Shown: positions 52,414 to 61,229 of the stretch, one piece after another
Numbering within the stretch: position 1 is the stretch's first letter
Layout of the letters: every line of letters starts with the position of its first letter
Assembly (NCBI GenBank): GCA_022828125.1
Contig: JAJEJD010000012.1
Coordinates: forward strand, 118,501 to 182,500
Direction: 5' to 3'
DNA from: a bacterium
GTDB lineage: Bacteria > UBA8248
Length of the DNA stretch: 64,000 nucleotides
Translations under genes and position numbers: made by a program
Notes under the pieces: model-generated
What the model was told of the DNA's origin: nothing
The model's input: only the letters and a program-made list of their open reading frames with translations
The model's database searches: none

Positions 52414-52810
52414 GACGGTAGAGTAGCCTCTTCAATGAAGGTGAAAAATCTCATTCCATTTCAATATATTATATGAAATCATACACAATTTGGATCAAGA
52501 AATATCACGGCTTGGGAGTAGCGGATTGCCGTTGCACGGAACAGATCGTTATCCTCCGGGATGAGTTGCTCCAGAGAATTGGCCGCGAACGATTCCGGTT
52601 GCTCGCGCCGCCTACGCCCCTACATCTCTGGAGACCCCCCCTCGCAGGTGCTGAATATCATTATACGAAACCACAGGGCGGGGACTTTTTCAACGGCCCT
52701 GGATGGACGCCCTGCAGCAGACAGACGATTTTCTCCGTCTTGCAGCCCCCCTCGTCATACCCGGCATTCCTCTTTTCCAAACCCGGTGGGAGCAATCCGG
52801 TGGCGTAGAA
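52414..52810. other. Promoter region and solo element end between the halogenase and export genes
   Basis: A gap of about 400 bases. On the minus strand, TTGATC (52493-52498) and TATAAT (52468-52473) lie 19 bases apart in an AT-rich stretch and may drive the export genes. A solo repeat end GGGACTTTTTCAACGGCCC is at 52681-52699. No gene is seen. Confidence 0.5.
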
Positions 52811-54118
52811 TCAACCGATATTGAAGTTTCCCAGGACCGGCGCCTGGCAGCCCAGCCCCTGGGAAATCTGGGCAAAACTGGTGAGGGGAAGCGCGCACAT
52901 CCGGTCCCAGTCCGTTTTGTCGATGACCGTCTGGTTCATCAGTTCGAGCATTTCGTCGAATTTACGAAGCGCGTCGCAATCCACCACTTCGGGGTCCGCC
53001 GCCTCACGGTGTAGAGGCCAGGCGTTGTCTCTGGCATGGCGCCAGAATCTGCTGTCGTACCTGGAACCACAGGAATAGTGCCAACCGACGAACAGGCCGT
53101 AGCAAAGCATGTTGTTGATGAGAAACCGGTTGACCACCGGCGCGTCACGCTCGAGATGCTCTTCCGAACGGTTCAGACGCATATGGAGAACCATCCCGAT
53201 CTGCAGTTGGGCGGATACGATCGCCGTTGCTTCAAGCGGCTCAATGAAGCTTGCCGCGTTGCCGATGCGGGCCACCGCGCCGTCGTAAATCCGGCGATGG
53301 ATGAAATTGGGAAACTGAATGACGGCGCGCTGCTCGAATTCCGGTACGCCGTCGCTTTCGAGAAAAACGTCAAAGTCCGATTCCACTTCGGCAAGGCCGG
53401 ATACGTCGCGGTTAAAGATGTACCCGTAGGAAGTATGTAACGTAAGCGGAATCACGAATATCCAACCGTGCGGACGCGCAACCGCCCGGGTATAAGTATG
53501 CTGTAATACCAGCCCGTCCCGATCTTCTTCGACGATAGCCGGACAGCGGCGGATGATGGCTGTATTTGTAGGGATGAAAGAGAGGTCGATGTGCCGTTCG
53601 GGATCGAGTTCTCGGGGGAACCCGCGGGCATCGAAGACCAGGTCGTAGCGCTCCGGCGGCAGGCCTTCGAATTCCACCTGCGCGCCGCCTTCCACCCTGG
53701 TGATATCGAGAACTTTCGCGTCGATACGGCGCGCGCGCGTGCTTTCGCGCAGCAGGTTCGTCAGGACGTCTGCGGACAGGTGGTAGGCGTAGGACACTTG
53801 CTGCGGTGTGAAATAGTGGGTGAAGCCCTGATTGCGCCGGCCCCATCCCTCGAATGCAACACCGTACTTGCGGGTTCCTCTCAGGCGCTGCTGGATGGTT
53901 TCATGGGGGAGATTCGTCAGTTCCTGCAAATGCTGAACCAGGCTCGGCCAGCTGCCCTCACCCACTCCGACGACGGGGATGCGCGAGTCGTATATGTGGT
54001 GCAACTCGTGGTCGCCGTCCGGGTGAAGACGGGTTACATTCGCGGCCGCAAGGGAGCCTGCGGTTCCCTGCCCGACAACCGCGATCTTCCGCAAAGATTT
54101 ACTGCCCGGCTGTATCAT
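52811..54118 (-). CDS. Tryptophan-halogenase-like flavin-dependent protein
   Basis: A 435-residue FAD-binding protein of the PrnA/RebH-like group. It has GQGTAGSLAAA (FAD site, 16-26), VGEGSWPSL (52-60), and RKYGVAFEGW with Lys84 at the place of the chloramine-forming lysine. The WxWxIP motif is changed to WIFVIP (219-224), and GNAASFIEPLEATAI matches the catalytic-Glu block. So halogenation is possible, although one signature tryptophan is replaced. It lies upstream of the RiPP export genes on the same strand with 397 bases between. The only tryptophan in the predicted core is its last residue. A FAD-dependent oxidation other than halogenation cannot be excluded. Confidence 0.82.
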   Translation of the reverse strand: MIQPGSKSLRKIAVVGQGTAGSLAAANVTRLHPDGDHELHHIYDSRIPVVGVGEGSWPSLVQHLQELTNLPHETIQQRLRGTRKYGVAFEGWGRRNQGFTHYFTPQQVSYAYHLSADVLTNLLRESTRARRIDAKVLDITRVEGGAQVEFEGLPPERYDLVFDARGFPRELDPERHIDLSFIPTNTAIIRRCPAIVEEDRDGLVLQHTYTRAVARPHGWIFVIPLTLHTSYGYIFNRDVSGLAEVESDFDVFLESDGVPEFEQRAVIQFPNFIHRRIYDGAVARIGNAASFIEPLEATAIVSAQLQIGMVLHMRLNRSEEHLERDAPVVNRFLINNMLCYGLFVGWHYSCGSRYDSRFWRHARDNAWPLHREAADPEVVDCDALRKFDEMLELMNQTVIDKTDWDRMCALPLTSFAQISQGLGCQAPVLGNFNIG

Positions 54119-54336
54119 CCCACGTCACTTTCGCAGGTATCGGCCCATTGCCTTCCCAAAACACAGATGAAACCGGGGATATGAGCCATTGTCAAATCGA
54201 GCTGCTTCGAAATCCCGTGCATGGGCGTCGTGAATCGAGGAATCTCGCGCGCTTGACCGACGAGAGTTACGCCGAGCGCGCAACGAGCGGCATCCCCCAC
54301 ACGGGCGTTCACGCTCCCGGAGCGACCCCCTCAAGG

Positions 54337-54579
54337 GGTTGTTGAAAAAGGACCCCTCCAGAGGAGAGAATCCCGATCATCGAATAATTCACCGTAGGGA
54401 CAGGCCTCCGTGCCTGTCCTGACAAAGGACAACCACGGAGGGCAGGACAACCCCGAGGAAGGGTGGAAGAAAAGCCCCCTTGTCAGGGGGGTAAAAACAA
54501 TGCCCCCGCCGCGCCCCTTTGGACAGGCACGGAGGCCTGTCCCTACAAAATCACCATCACAAAGACTTTTCCAACAGCC
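54337..54579. mobile_element. MITE-like element with 9-bp target duplication at a stop codon
   Basis: Begins GGTTGTTGAAAAAGG and ends CTTTTCCAACAGCC. CCCTCAAGG flanks it on both sides (54328-54336 and 54580-54588); the right copy contains the stop codon of the TonB receptor gene. The interior carries inverted palindrome arms GGGACAGGCCTCCGTGCC / GGCACGGAGGCCTGTCCC. No transposase is encoded. With the rest of 54119-54336, no gene is seen here. Confidence 0.8.
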
Positions 54580-54582
54580 CCC

Positions 54583-57117
54583 TCAAGGACCGAAAGTATA
54601 TTTGGCGTTTACGAACAGCGTGCGCCCCCGGGCGGAGGCGAACGTGAGAGCCGGGCCGTCGGGGAGCGTGGAGGGACCCCGGTCGGCGACGTTCAGGACG
54701 CCGCCGATGAGTTCCATCCCGCGAAAGCCGAACGCATCGCGCCAGCGCAGCGTGACGTCGTGGCCCACCCACCTCCGGTAGCGGCCGCTCCGAATCGTAT
54801 TCCAATAGCCCGAAAGCCCGTAAACGCTCCAGTTCGCGGTCACGCGGCCCCGGCTCACGCGAACCGAGGCGTGAATGCGGTCACGCGGGAAATAGTTCGG
54901 CACCTTCTCGCCGCTCACCCGGATTTCATTTTCGGTCACGCGCAACCAGCGCAGGTCGAAGACCACGCCCGCCGCGTCGGCCTTCAAATCGACGCGCGCG
55001 CGCAGGTCGATACCCTCGACGTTGTTTTCCCCGATATTCGCGTAGGAGCCTTCGATGCGGTCGATGAGGTCCCCATCGCGTATGACCCGCACGCCGGCGG
55101 GCAGTTGCCCTTTCGCCTCGAGATCCAGGATGTCCTGCGACGGCCAGCTCTCCGGCGCATCGGAGATGTCGATCCGGAACCAGTCCGTGCTCACGGACAA
55201 GGGCCCGAAGCGCGCCGCAGCGCCGAGGCTGAGACTCTCCGCCTCGTCCGGATCGAGATTCGGGTTTCCGCTGTCCACCCGCTCCACCTGAATCCTGCGG
55301 CAATCCCTGATGTGGCCGGTGTGCGTCCTCACGTCGCAGACGTATGGATAACCAACCGATTCGCGTAAGTGCAGAACGCTCAGCGCAGGCGGCCTGCCGC
55401 CCGCGCCCCAGGACGCGCGGAGCGCGAGGTTCTTGCTCAGGCCGTAGCGGCTCGCGATCCGGCCCGAAAACGTCGCGCCGACGTCGTCGTGATCGTCATG
55501 CCGTCCCGCGAGGGTAACGTCCCAACCCTTGAGCAGCGGCAGGGAGACTTCCGCGAACGCCGAGAAGCGATCACGTTCGCCGATCGACCAACTCCCGCCG
55601 GAGCCGAGCACGTCTTTCGGATCGTAGGAGCGGCCGTTCATGTCCCGGTAATCGCGGACATCTCTCCATTCCTCGGAGGCGATTTCGGCGCCCGCCGCCC
55701 ACAATACTTCCCCGCCTGAAAGCGTGAACGCCTCACCGTTGAACGAAGCCCCCGCCGCAGTGTGCTCCACCACCCGGTCGTGTCTGTTTCGCAAACTGGT
55801 CTCCCGAATCGCCGCCAGATGGTCGGGGTCGGTCGAAAAGGGATCTTCCACGTTGTAGCGTCCGTCTTCAATTTCTTTCGCAATCGCGGTTGCGCTCACG
55901 AACGTATCGCCGTTCACGACCAGGTCGTGCAGATAATGGCGAACGTGCGCGTCGTAGCCGATTCCGCCCAGCTTGCCCCGGACGCCGAGCGTCAAGTCGC
56001 GCTCCTCGACGTCCGTTATCCATTCGCGGTTGCCGTGGGCGACGAATCGATGGGCCACCCTGATTTTATCCGGAAGAGCGTCGATCTCGGGGTCCTGAAG
56101 CAGCCTGTCCCGGAGCGGCTGCGAAGGAGAGAAGGAGAAGGAACCGACCGAGGGAGCGTAAAGGAGCGTGCTTTCACTTTGCGCGAACCGCGCGTCGAGA
56201 TAGATATCGGCGCTCTCGCCGATCGGGTGCTCGGCGATCAGGAACAGGCCCTCGCGCGAGAGGCGCTCCCACTCGTAATGCCACTTGATCGCGGAATAGT
56301 CGAAGCCGCAGCCCACGCCGGGGATATCGCGGGGCTCGGTGAGTCCGCTGATGTAGGCGCTTCCCTCGCAGGCGCCGAGAGGACGGGAGATGGTGCGCCG
56401 CCCACCTTCCTCGCCCGGGAGGCTGATGAAAAGCGTGTTGCCGCCGGTCGAGATGTTCCGCGCATCCTCGAACGAGCCGCCCGGCGTCCACGAACCGCGG
56501 TAGTAGTCCCTGTCCGCGTCGCGTATCTCTTCCCGCCGGACGACGTCGAGTCCGACCACGGCGCGTCCGCGTCCGAGCGCGCCTCCCCACACGAAACCGC
56601 CATGCTCGGAATCGGCGCCCGCCTGCTTCGGCCGGGCCGCGCCGGCCCGGGCTTCAAAGCCCTTGAAACCGCTCCTGAGCACGATATTAATCGCCCCGCC
56701 GACGGCGTGTCCGCCGTGCAGGGCGGCGGCGTTGTCATTCAATATCTCGATCCGCTCGATGGCCGACAAGGGAAACGCTTCGGCGTCAAAGACCGAGTCT
56801 GATATGCGGCGGCCGTTGACGAGAACCGCTCGGTAGCCGCTTCCGGCAACGGATGGCCGGAAGAGGCCGAAGGTGTTGAACTCCAGCCCCCTCTCCAGCA
56901 GTTGCCTCAGGTTCCGGGCGCCGGAGAGCTCGATGTCGCTCCGCGTGATGACGGCTACGGGACGAGCCGTCTCCGAAGCGGGTCCGGGGATGTGACCGGC
57001 CACCGAGGCGCCTGCGGCCTCCCCCTGTGCGGAGACTTCTACCGTCCCCGACAGGAAAATCGCCAGAAAAAATGCTGGAAAAACTGCATAAAAGACGTGC
57101 TTTCGACTCACGTGCAT
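54583..57117 (-). CDS. TonB-dependent outer-membrane receptor
   Basis: An 844-residue receptor with a signal peptide (about 1-31) but no distinct TonB box that I can identify. The plug domain reads VAVITRSDIELSGARNLRQLLER, then YRAVLVNGRRISDSVFDAEAFPLSAIERIEILNDNAAALHGGHAVGGAINIVLRSG, followed by a 22-stranded barrel. It ends AKYTFGP, without the usual final Phe directly at the end. It would take up a siderophore, cobalamin, sugar or peptide. It lies next to the RiPP cluster on the same strand, so product recapture or metal uptake is an appealing but unproven link. A mobile element sits at its stop codon. Confidence 0.9.
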   Translation of the reverse strand: MHVSRKHVFYAVFPAFFLAIFLSGTVEVSAQGEAAGASVAGHIPGPASETARPVAVITRSDIELSGARNLRQLLERGLEFNTFGLFRPSVAGSGYRAVLVNGRRISDSVFDAEAFPLSAIERIEILNDNAAALHGGHAVGGAINIVLRSGFKGFEARAGAARPKQAGADSEHGGFVWGGALGRGRAVVGLDVVRREEIRDADRDYYRGSWTPGGSFEDARNISTGGNTLFISLPGEEGGRRTISRPLGACEGSAYISGLTEPRDIPGVGCGFDYSAIKWHYEWERLSREGLFLIAEHPIGESADIYLDARFAQSESTLLYAPSVGSFSFSPSQPLRDRLLQDPEIDALPDKIRVAHRFVAHGNREWITDVEERDLTLGVRGKLGGIGYDAHVRHYLHDLVVNGDTFVSATAIAKEIEDGRYNVEDPFSTDPDHLAAIRETSLRNRHDRVVEHTAAGASFNGEAFTLSGGEVLWAAGAEIASEEWRDVRDYRDMNGRSYDPKDVLGSGGSWSIGERDRFSAFAEVSLPLLKGWDVTLAGRHDDHDDVGATFSGRIASRYGLSKNLALRASWGAGGRPPALSVLHLRESVGYPYVCDVRTHTGHIRDCRRIQVERVDSGNPNLDPDEAESLSLGAAARFGPLSVSTDWFRIDISDAPESWPSQDILDLEAKGQLPAGVRVIRDGDLIDRIEGSYANIGENNVEGIDLRARVDLKADAAGVVFDLRWLRVTENEIRVSGEKVPNYFPRDRIHASVRVSRGRVTANWSVYGLSGYWNTIRSGRYRRWVGHDVTLRWRDAFGFRGMELIGGVLNVADRGPSTLPDGPALTFASARGRTLFVNAKYTFGP

Positions 57118-57349
57118 GGCCCCCTCCTCGTGTGGATACCTGACTGTATGTCTGCTGGTTATTGGTAAGTGGGAGGCGCAGGATTGTCAAGATTTTTTCG
57201 GGGGAAACGCATTCAACCCCCCAGGGCGGAAGCGGGGATGGTTCCCGAACCGGCGAGGGAGGCAACGGTGCAGGGGCGGCTCGCGAACCGCCCCTGCGCT
57301 CAGAAGAAGATCGATTCTCTGTGGATACTGCCAGGCGAATGGTGCGAAC
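57118..57349. other. Gap with a GCAGGGGCGG palindrome
   Basis: A 28-base palindrome at 57270-57297, arms GCAGGGGCGG/CCGCCCCTGC around CTCGCGAA. Nothing else is seen. It lies upstream of the TonB receptor gene, so a promoter for that gene should be in this stretch. Confidence 0.6.
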
Positions 57350-57901
57350 TCATCCCGAAAAATAGCGCTCCATCCACTGCTCGACGTCGAAGCTCCAGGT
57401 ATCGACACCCTCTTCGCGGGATACGCTCTGGAACACCGGCTTCGCCTCTCCGGACTTGAGCACCCGGAAACTCCATTGTACGACGTAATCCGCATCGCCC
57501 ACGTCGTCTCCCTCGTCCGGCTCCCTGTCGCCGCCGCTCACGAGCACGAATCTGGTGAACCGGCGCGACAGAAAAGAGCGCTCGTCGATCACGTCGTATT
57601 CTATCCGAACGACGTAATCGGAATTCTCCAAAGGCTCTCCGGCCTCGCTTAACCGAACGCAGCGGAACCGCGGGGTGAAAGACAACCCCTTGCAGGCGGC
57701 CCCTCGAACTTCGGCCTCCTCGGGGGTGGAGGGGGAGACGACGTGCGAATCGGTGGGAACCAGCCTGGCCTCAACGGCCACCAGGTACTTTTCCTTCGGC
57801 TGGGCGCGGGTGATCCGCAGAAACGGGGAATCGGTGAGCTCGAAACCCCCGCAACCGCTCAGAGAAACCAGAATGGTGAGGCAAAAGGCAAGACGTTTCA
57901 T
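57350..57901 (-). CDS. Lipoprotein, unknown
   Basis: A 183-residue predicted lipoprotein: MKRLAFCLTILVSLSGCGGF has a lipobox (LSGC) with the acylated Cys near residue 17. The mature part is beta-rich and acidic with segments VRIEYDVIDERSFLSRRF and YVVQWSFRVLKSGEAKPVFQ; no family is recognised. I chose ATG 57901 because it gives a proper signal peptide and has AAAGGA upstream. It follows the DUF309 gene with only one base between stop and start, so the two are co-transcribed. Confidence 0.7.
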   Translation of the reverse strand: MKRLAFCLTILVSLSGCGGFELTDSPFLRITRAQPKEKYLVAVEARLVPTDSHVVSPSTPEEAEVRGAACKGLSFTPRFRCVRLSEAGEPLENSDYVVRIEYDVIDERSFLSRRFTRFVLVSGGDREPDEGDDVGDADYVVQWSFRVLKSGEAKPVFQSVSREEGVDTWSFDVEQWMERYFSG

Positions 57902-57902
57902 C

Positions 57903-58334
57903 TCAAATCCTTTGGCCGGCGGCTTGGGAAACTTTTTCCTGCTTGGCGGCGGCGTATTCAATCTTCGGCCATAAATCCCATGCGCGGGCGAGCACGCGTT
58001 CCTCCCCCTGATCCAGAAGGCTCACGCGCACCCCGCGCGACTGGTTCACGAGTTTCTTGTAGAGAATCGGCACGTCGAGATCGCCCACGGCCTCATCCAC
58101 CTCGCGGAAGCGCTCGAGGCCCTTCTTGAGATTCGCGAGCGCACCCTTGTGGTGGCGCTGCTGGAGCTTCACGTAGCCGGCGGCGATCTGGATGAGCCCC
58201 TGGTAGAACTTCTTGGGCACCGGCTCGGCGTGCATCCAGATGCCCTCCCACGCCTCGTGCGCGCACCAGTACTCCCCTTGATTGAACAGGAAAACGCCCG
58301 CGTCGCTGCGCGCCTCCCAGGGAATGGGGAACAT
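57903..58334 (-). CDS. DUF309 family protein
   Basis: A 143-residue helical protein with the DUF309 signature: VFLFNQGEYWCAHEAWEGIW (residues about 14-33) followed by KKFYQGLIQIAAGYVKLQQR. DUF309 proteins have unknown biochemical function. The ATG at 58334 with AGGAG 8-9 bases upstream is better than the TTG six bases earlier. It is the first gene of a two-gene unit with the lipoprotein. Confidence 0.85.
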   Translation of the reverse strand: MFPIPWEARSDAGVFLFNQGEYWCAHEAWEGIWMHAEPVPKKFYQGLIQIAAGYVKLQQRHHKGALANLKKGLERFREVDEAVGDLDVPILYKKLVNQSRGVRVSLLDQGEERVLARAWDLWPKIEYAAAKQEKVSQAAGQRI

Positions 58335-58781
58335 TTTCAATCTCCTCGAAAAGAGGCTCCTGCGTCCGGTCCGACGTTCCTCGCTTCACGGGTGCGGCGG
58401 CGCATGCCCCATGACATGAAGCAATACGCCCGAAGACCCGGACGCCTCTCTCTAAAATAAGCCTCTTTGCGCGAGAGCGCCACTGAAAAATCATCCGTTT
58501 CGGCGCCGCGTGGTAGCAGCGGCTCGCGTGGGGCGGACAATACCGCACTTGCGGAACGGCGGAGGTGCAGGGCCGCACCTGTTTCGCTCACGATTCTCCG
58601 ATGTGGTGAAGGAAAATATCGGATTCTGCAGGGACAGGTCGCGACCTGCCCCTACGCCCCGCCGCACAATCGACCGTTCATCAGTCGGAATGGATTATCT
58701 GGTACGCTCAAAAAAACCGGCGGCCGGTGAGGAGGCCGGCCGCCGGCCTTCTTGCAGTACCCTACTTCTCGAAGCCCAAGC
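58335..58781. other. Gap with palindrome and operon terminator
   Basis: Includes the imperfect palindrome at 58628-58655 (GCAGGGACAGGTCG type) and the terminator at 58708-58748. No gene is seen. Confidence 0.6.
58708..58748 (-). terminator. Terminator of the second sugar ABC operon
   Basis: On the minus strand, GCCGGCGGCCGGCC folds onto CCGGCCGCCGG and runs into TTTTTTT, 34 bases after the binding-protein stop. Confidence 0.85.
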
Positions 58782-59687
58782 TTAGGGCGCGTTGCTCTTC
58801 GTCATCACGAATGCCTGGATGACGTGGGACTTGGGCAGCTTCTCCCCCTTGGCGAGCTTGATGCCGTTTCGCACGGACACGCGGCCTTCCTCGTCGAAGG
58901 GAATGGCGAGGGTGGCCGTCATCTCGCCGCGCTTGATGGCCTGCACCGCGTCCTTGATGGCGTCCATTCCGAAAACGTTGATGCCCTTGCGGCCCGAGGC
59001 GCGGATGGCGCCCAGGACGCCCATCGCCATCGAGTCGTTGTAGCAGAACACCCAGTCGATCTTCTTGTTCTTCTGGAGGATGTTCTCCATCACCTCGAGC
59101 GCCTTGACGCGGTTGTACATGCCCGTCTGGTGGGCGACGACCTTGATGCCCTTGTTCTTCGCCCACACGGCGTCCGAACCCGTCTTGCGGTCGTCCGAGG
59201 AGGCGGCGCCGGGGATGCCCGACATCACGACGAGGTTCCCCTTGCCCTTCATCTGCTTGACGACCCACTCGGCGCCGATGCGGCCCATCTCCTTGTTGTC
59301 GGTGCCGACGAAGTGCACCACGGCGGGGTCGCTGTTCCAGCGCTGGACGGCGACGACCTTGATGCCCTTGGCGGCGGCCTTTCTGAGGGTGGGCTCGGTT
59401 CCCTTCGAGACCGTGTTCACGAAGAGCACGTCCACGCCCTTGGTGATCATGTCCTCGAGGTCGTTGATCTGCTTGGCGAGCTTGTCCTGGCTGTCGGTGA
59501 TGATGATGTCGACGCCGTGCTTTTTCGCCTCGGAGCGCATGTGCTTGGCCACGGTGGCGTAGGCGGGGTGGTGAAGACCCGAGAAGGATGCCCCGAACCG
59601 GAGCTTCTTCATCGCCGCCTGGGCCGGCACCGTCCCCGCGACGGCCAGTGCGACCGCGAGGGCTAGAACACCGAGAATTCTTTTCAT
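58782..59687 (-). CDS. Ribose-type ABC transporter substrate-binding protein
   Basis: A 301-residue RbsB-like periplasmic protein. The signal peptide covers about 1-24 (PAQAA). Ligand-lobe blocks are LRFGASFSGLHHPAYATVAK, DVLFVNTVSKG, VVHFVGTDNKEMGRIGAEWV, NLVVMSGIPGAASSDDRKTG and WVFCYNDSMAMGVLGAI. It ends an operon transcribed permease-ATPase-binding protein, 32 bases after the ATPase gene. The ligand is likely a sugar; the system is distinct from the one at 24.6-29.8 kb. Confidence 0.93.
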   Translation of the reverse strand: MKRILGVLALAVALAVAGTVPAQAAMKKLRFGASFSGLHHPAYATVAKHMRSEAKKHGVDIIITDSQDKLAKQINDLEDMITKGVDVLFVNTVSKGTEPTLRKAAAKGIKVVAVQRWNSDPAVVHFVGTDNKEMGRIGAEWVVKQMKGKGNLVVMSGIPGAASSDDRKTGSDAVWAKNKGIKVVAHQTGMYNRVKALEVMENILQKNKKIDWVFCYNDSMAMGVLGAIRASGRKGINVFGMDAIKDAVQAIKRGEMTATLAIPFDEEGRVSVRNGIKLAKGEKLPKSHVIQAFVMTKSNAP

Positions 59688-59719
59688 GGCTTTCTCCTCC
59701 TTTGGTTAGGGTTTCTCGC

Positions 59720-61225
59720 TTAGACTCCGTTGTCCGATTCATCGGCTCCCATCATGAGCCGCAAAACTTTCTCCTGTGTGGCCTCCTTGCGGGAAAGCTC
59801 CCCGGCGACGCGCCCGTTCCTGATGATGATGACCCGGTTGCTGATCCGCAGCACCTCGGGCAGGTCCGAGCTGATCATCAAGATGGCGACGCCGCGCTTT
59901 TGCAGTTCCCGGATGAGGGCGTAGATCTCCGCCTTGGCGCCCACGTCCACTCCCCGGGTGGGTTCGTCGAAGATGAGCGCCCGCGCGCCCGTATCCATCC
60001 AGCGCGAGAGGATGACCTTCTGCTGGTTGCCCCCGCTCAGCGCCTTCACGGACTGGCGGGGACCGCGCGTCGCGATGCGAAGCTCCGCGATGATCTCCTG
60101 CACGCGGGACTCGTGCGCGGGCCGGCGGATGAAGCCGCCGGTCGTGTATTTATCGAGCGTGGCGAGCGTGCTGTTCTCCTTTACGAGTAATTGCATTACG
60201 AGTCCCTGGAGTTTGCGATCCTCGGGCACCATGCCGAGGCCTGCGGCGATCCGCTGCGGAACGCCTCCGCTCAGCGTCTCGCCCATGAGGCGCGCCTCGC
60301 CGCCCGCAGCGGCTTCCGAGCCGAAGAGCAGGTGCGCGAACTCGCTGCGCCCGGAGCCGATGAGGCCCGCGAGGCCGACCACTTCGCCCGCCCGCACCTG
60401 AAGGGAGATATCTTGAACTACACGGCCGTCAGACAACCCCTCCGCCTCGAGCGCCACGGGCGCATCTTCGGGCACTTCGAGCGGCGGCTCCTCCTCGGCG
60501 AGGCGGCGGCCCACCATGGCGAGGACGAGCCGATCGATCTGCGTCTCGGACACCTCGCTCGAATGCACCCGTTCGCCGTCGCGCAGAACGGTGACGCGGT
60601 CGGCAATCTGGAAGACCTCGTCGAGGCGGTGCGAGATGTAGATGATTCCAAGTCCCTGCTCTTTCAGACCCGCGATGACGCGAAAGAGCACCTCGATTTC
60701 GCTCTGCGTGAGCGGAGCGGTGGGTTCGTCCATCACCAGGATGCGCGAGGCGCGCGAGAGCGCCTTTGCGATTTCGACCATCTGCTTCTGCGCGACGCCG
60801 AGCGCTTCGACCGGGGTGCGCGGGTCGATGGATATGCCGAGTTCTTTCAGGATTTCCCCGGCGCGCGCGTTCATCTCGCGGGTCGCGACGAAGCCCGCCC
60901 GGTGCAGGGGTTCGTGGCCCAGGAAGATGTTCTGCGCCACCGTGAGCTTCTGGACGAGGTTCAACTCCTGGTAGATGACGGCCACGCCCATCGCCAGCGC
61001 CTCATGGGGATTGGCGACCCGGTAGTCGTTCCCCTCGAAGCGTATCTCGCCTGCATCGCGCCGGTGGACGCCCGCGAGAATCTTGATGAGCGTAGACTTG
61101 CCCGCTCCGTTTTCTCCGATCAGGGCATGCGCCTCGCCGGGTATGACTTCGAAATCGACCTTGGAGAGGGCCTGGACGCCCGGAAAGGCCTTGGATATCC
61201 CCTCCATCGTCAACAGCGCCGACAT
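59720..61225 (-). CDS. Ribose-type ABC transporter ATPase (RbsA-like)
   Basis: A 501-residue tandem ATPase of normal length. First half: GENGAGKSTLIKILAG, LGVAQKQMVEIAKALS, ILVMDEPTAPL. Second half: GLIGSGRSEFAHLLFG, GMVPEDRKLQGLV, LSGGNQQKVILSRWM and FDEPTRGVDVGAKAEIY. It energises the permease encoded 4 bases upstream. It serves as a useful contrast with the 652-residue relative at 24598, which carries an extra membrane region at the loop just before the PEDRK block. Confidence 0.95.
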   Translation of the reverse strand: MSALLTMEGISKAFPGVQALSKVDFEVIPGEAHALIGENGAGKSTLIKILAGVHRRDAGEIRFEGNDYRVANPHEALAMGVAVIYQELNLVQKLTVAQNIFLGHEPLHRAGFVATREMNARAGEILKELGISIDPRTPVEALGVAQKQMVEIAKALSRASRILVMDEPTAPLTQSEIEVLFRVIAGLKEQGLGIIYISHRLDEVFQIADRVTVLRDGERVHSSEVSETQIDRLVLAMVGRRLAEEEPPLEVPEDAPVALEAEGLSDGRVVQDISLQVRAGEVVGLAGLIGSGRSEFAHLLFGSEAAAGGEARLMGETLSGGVPQRIAAGLGMVPEDRKLQGLVMQLLVKENSTLATLDKYTTGGFIRRPAHESRVQEIIAELRIATRGPRQSVKALSGGNQQKVILSRWMDTGARALIFDEPTRGVDVGAKAEIYALIRELQKRGVAILMISSDLPEVLRISNRVIIIRNGRVAGELSRKEATQEKVLRLMMGADESDNGV

Positions 61226-61229
61226 CTGC

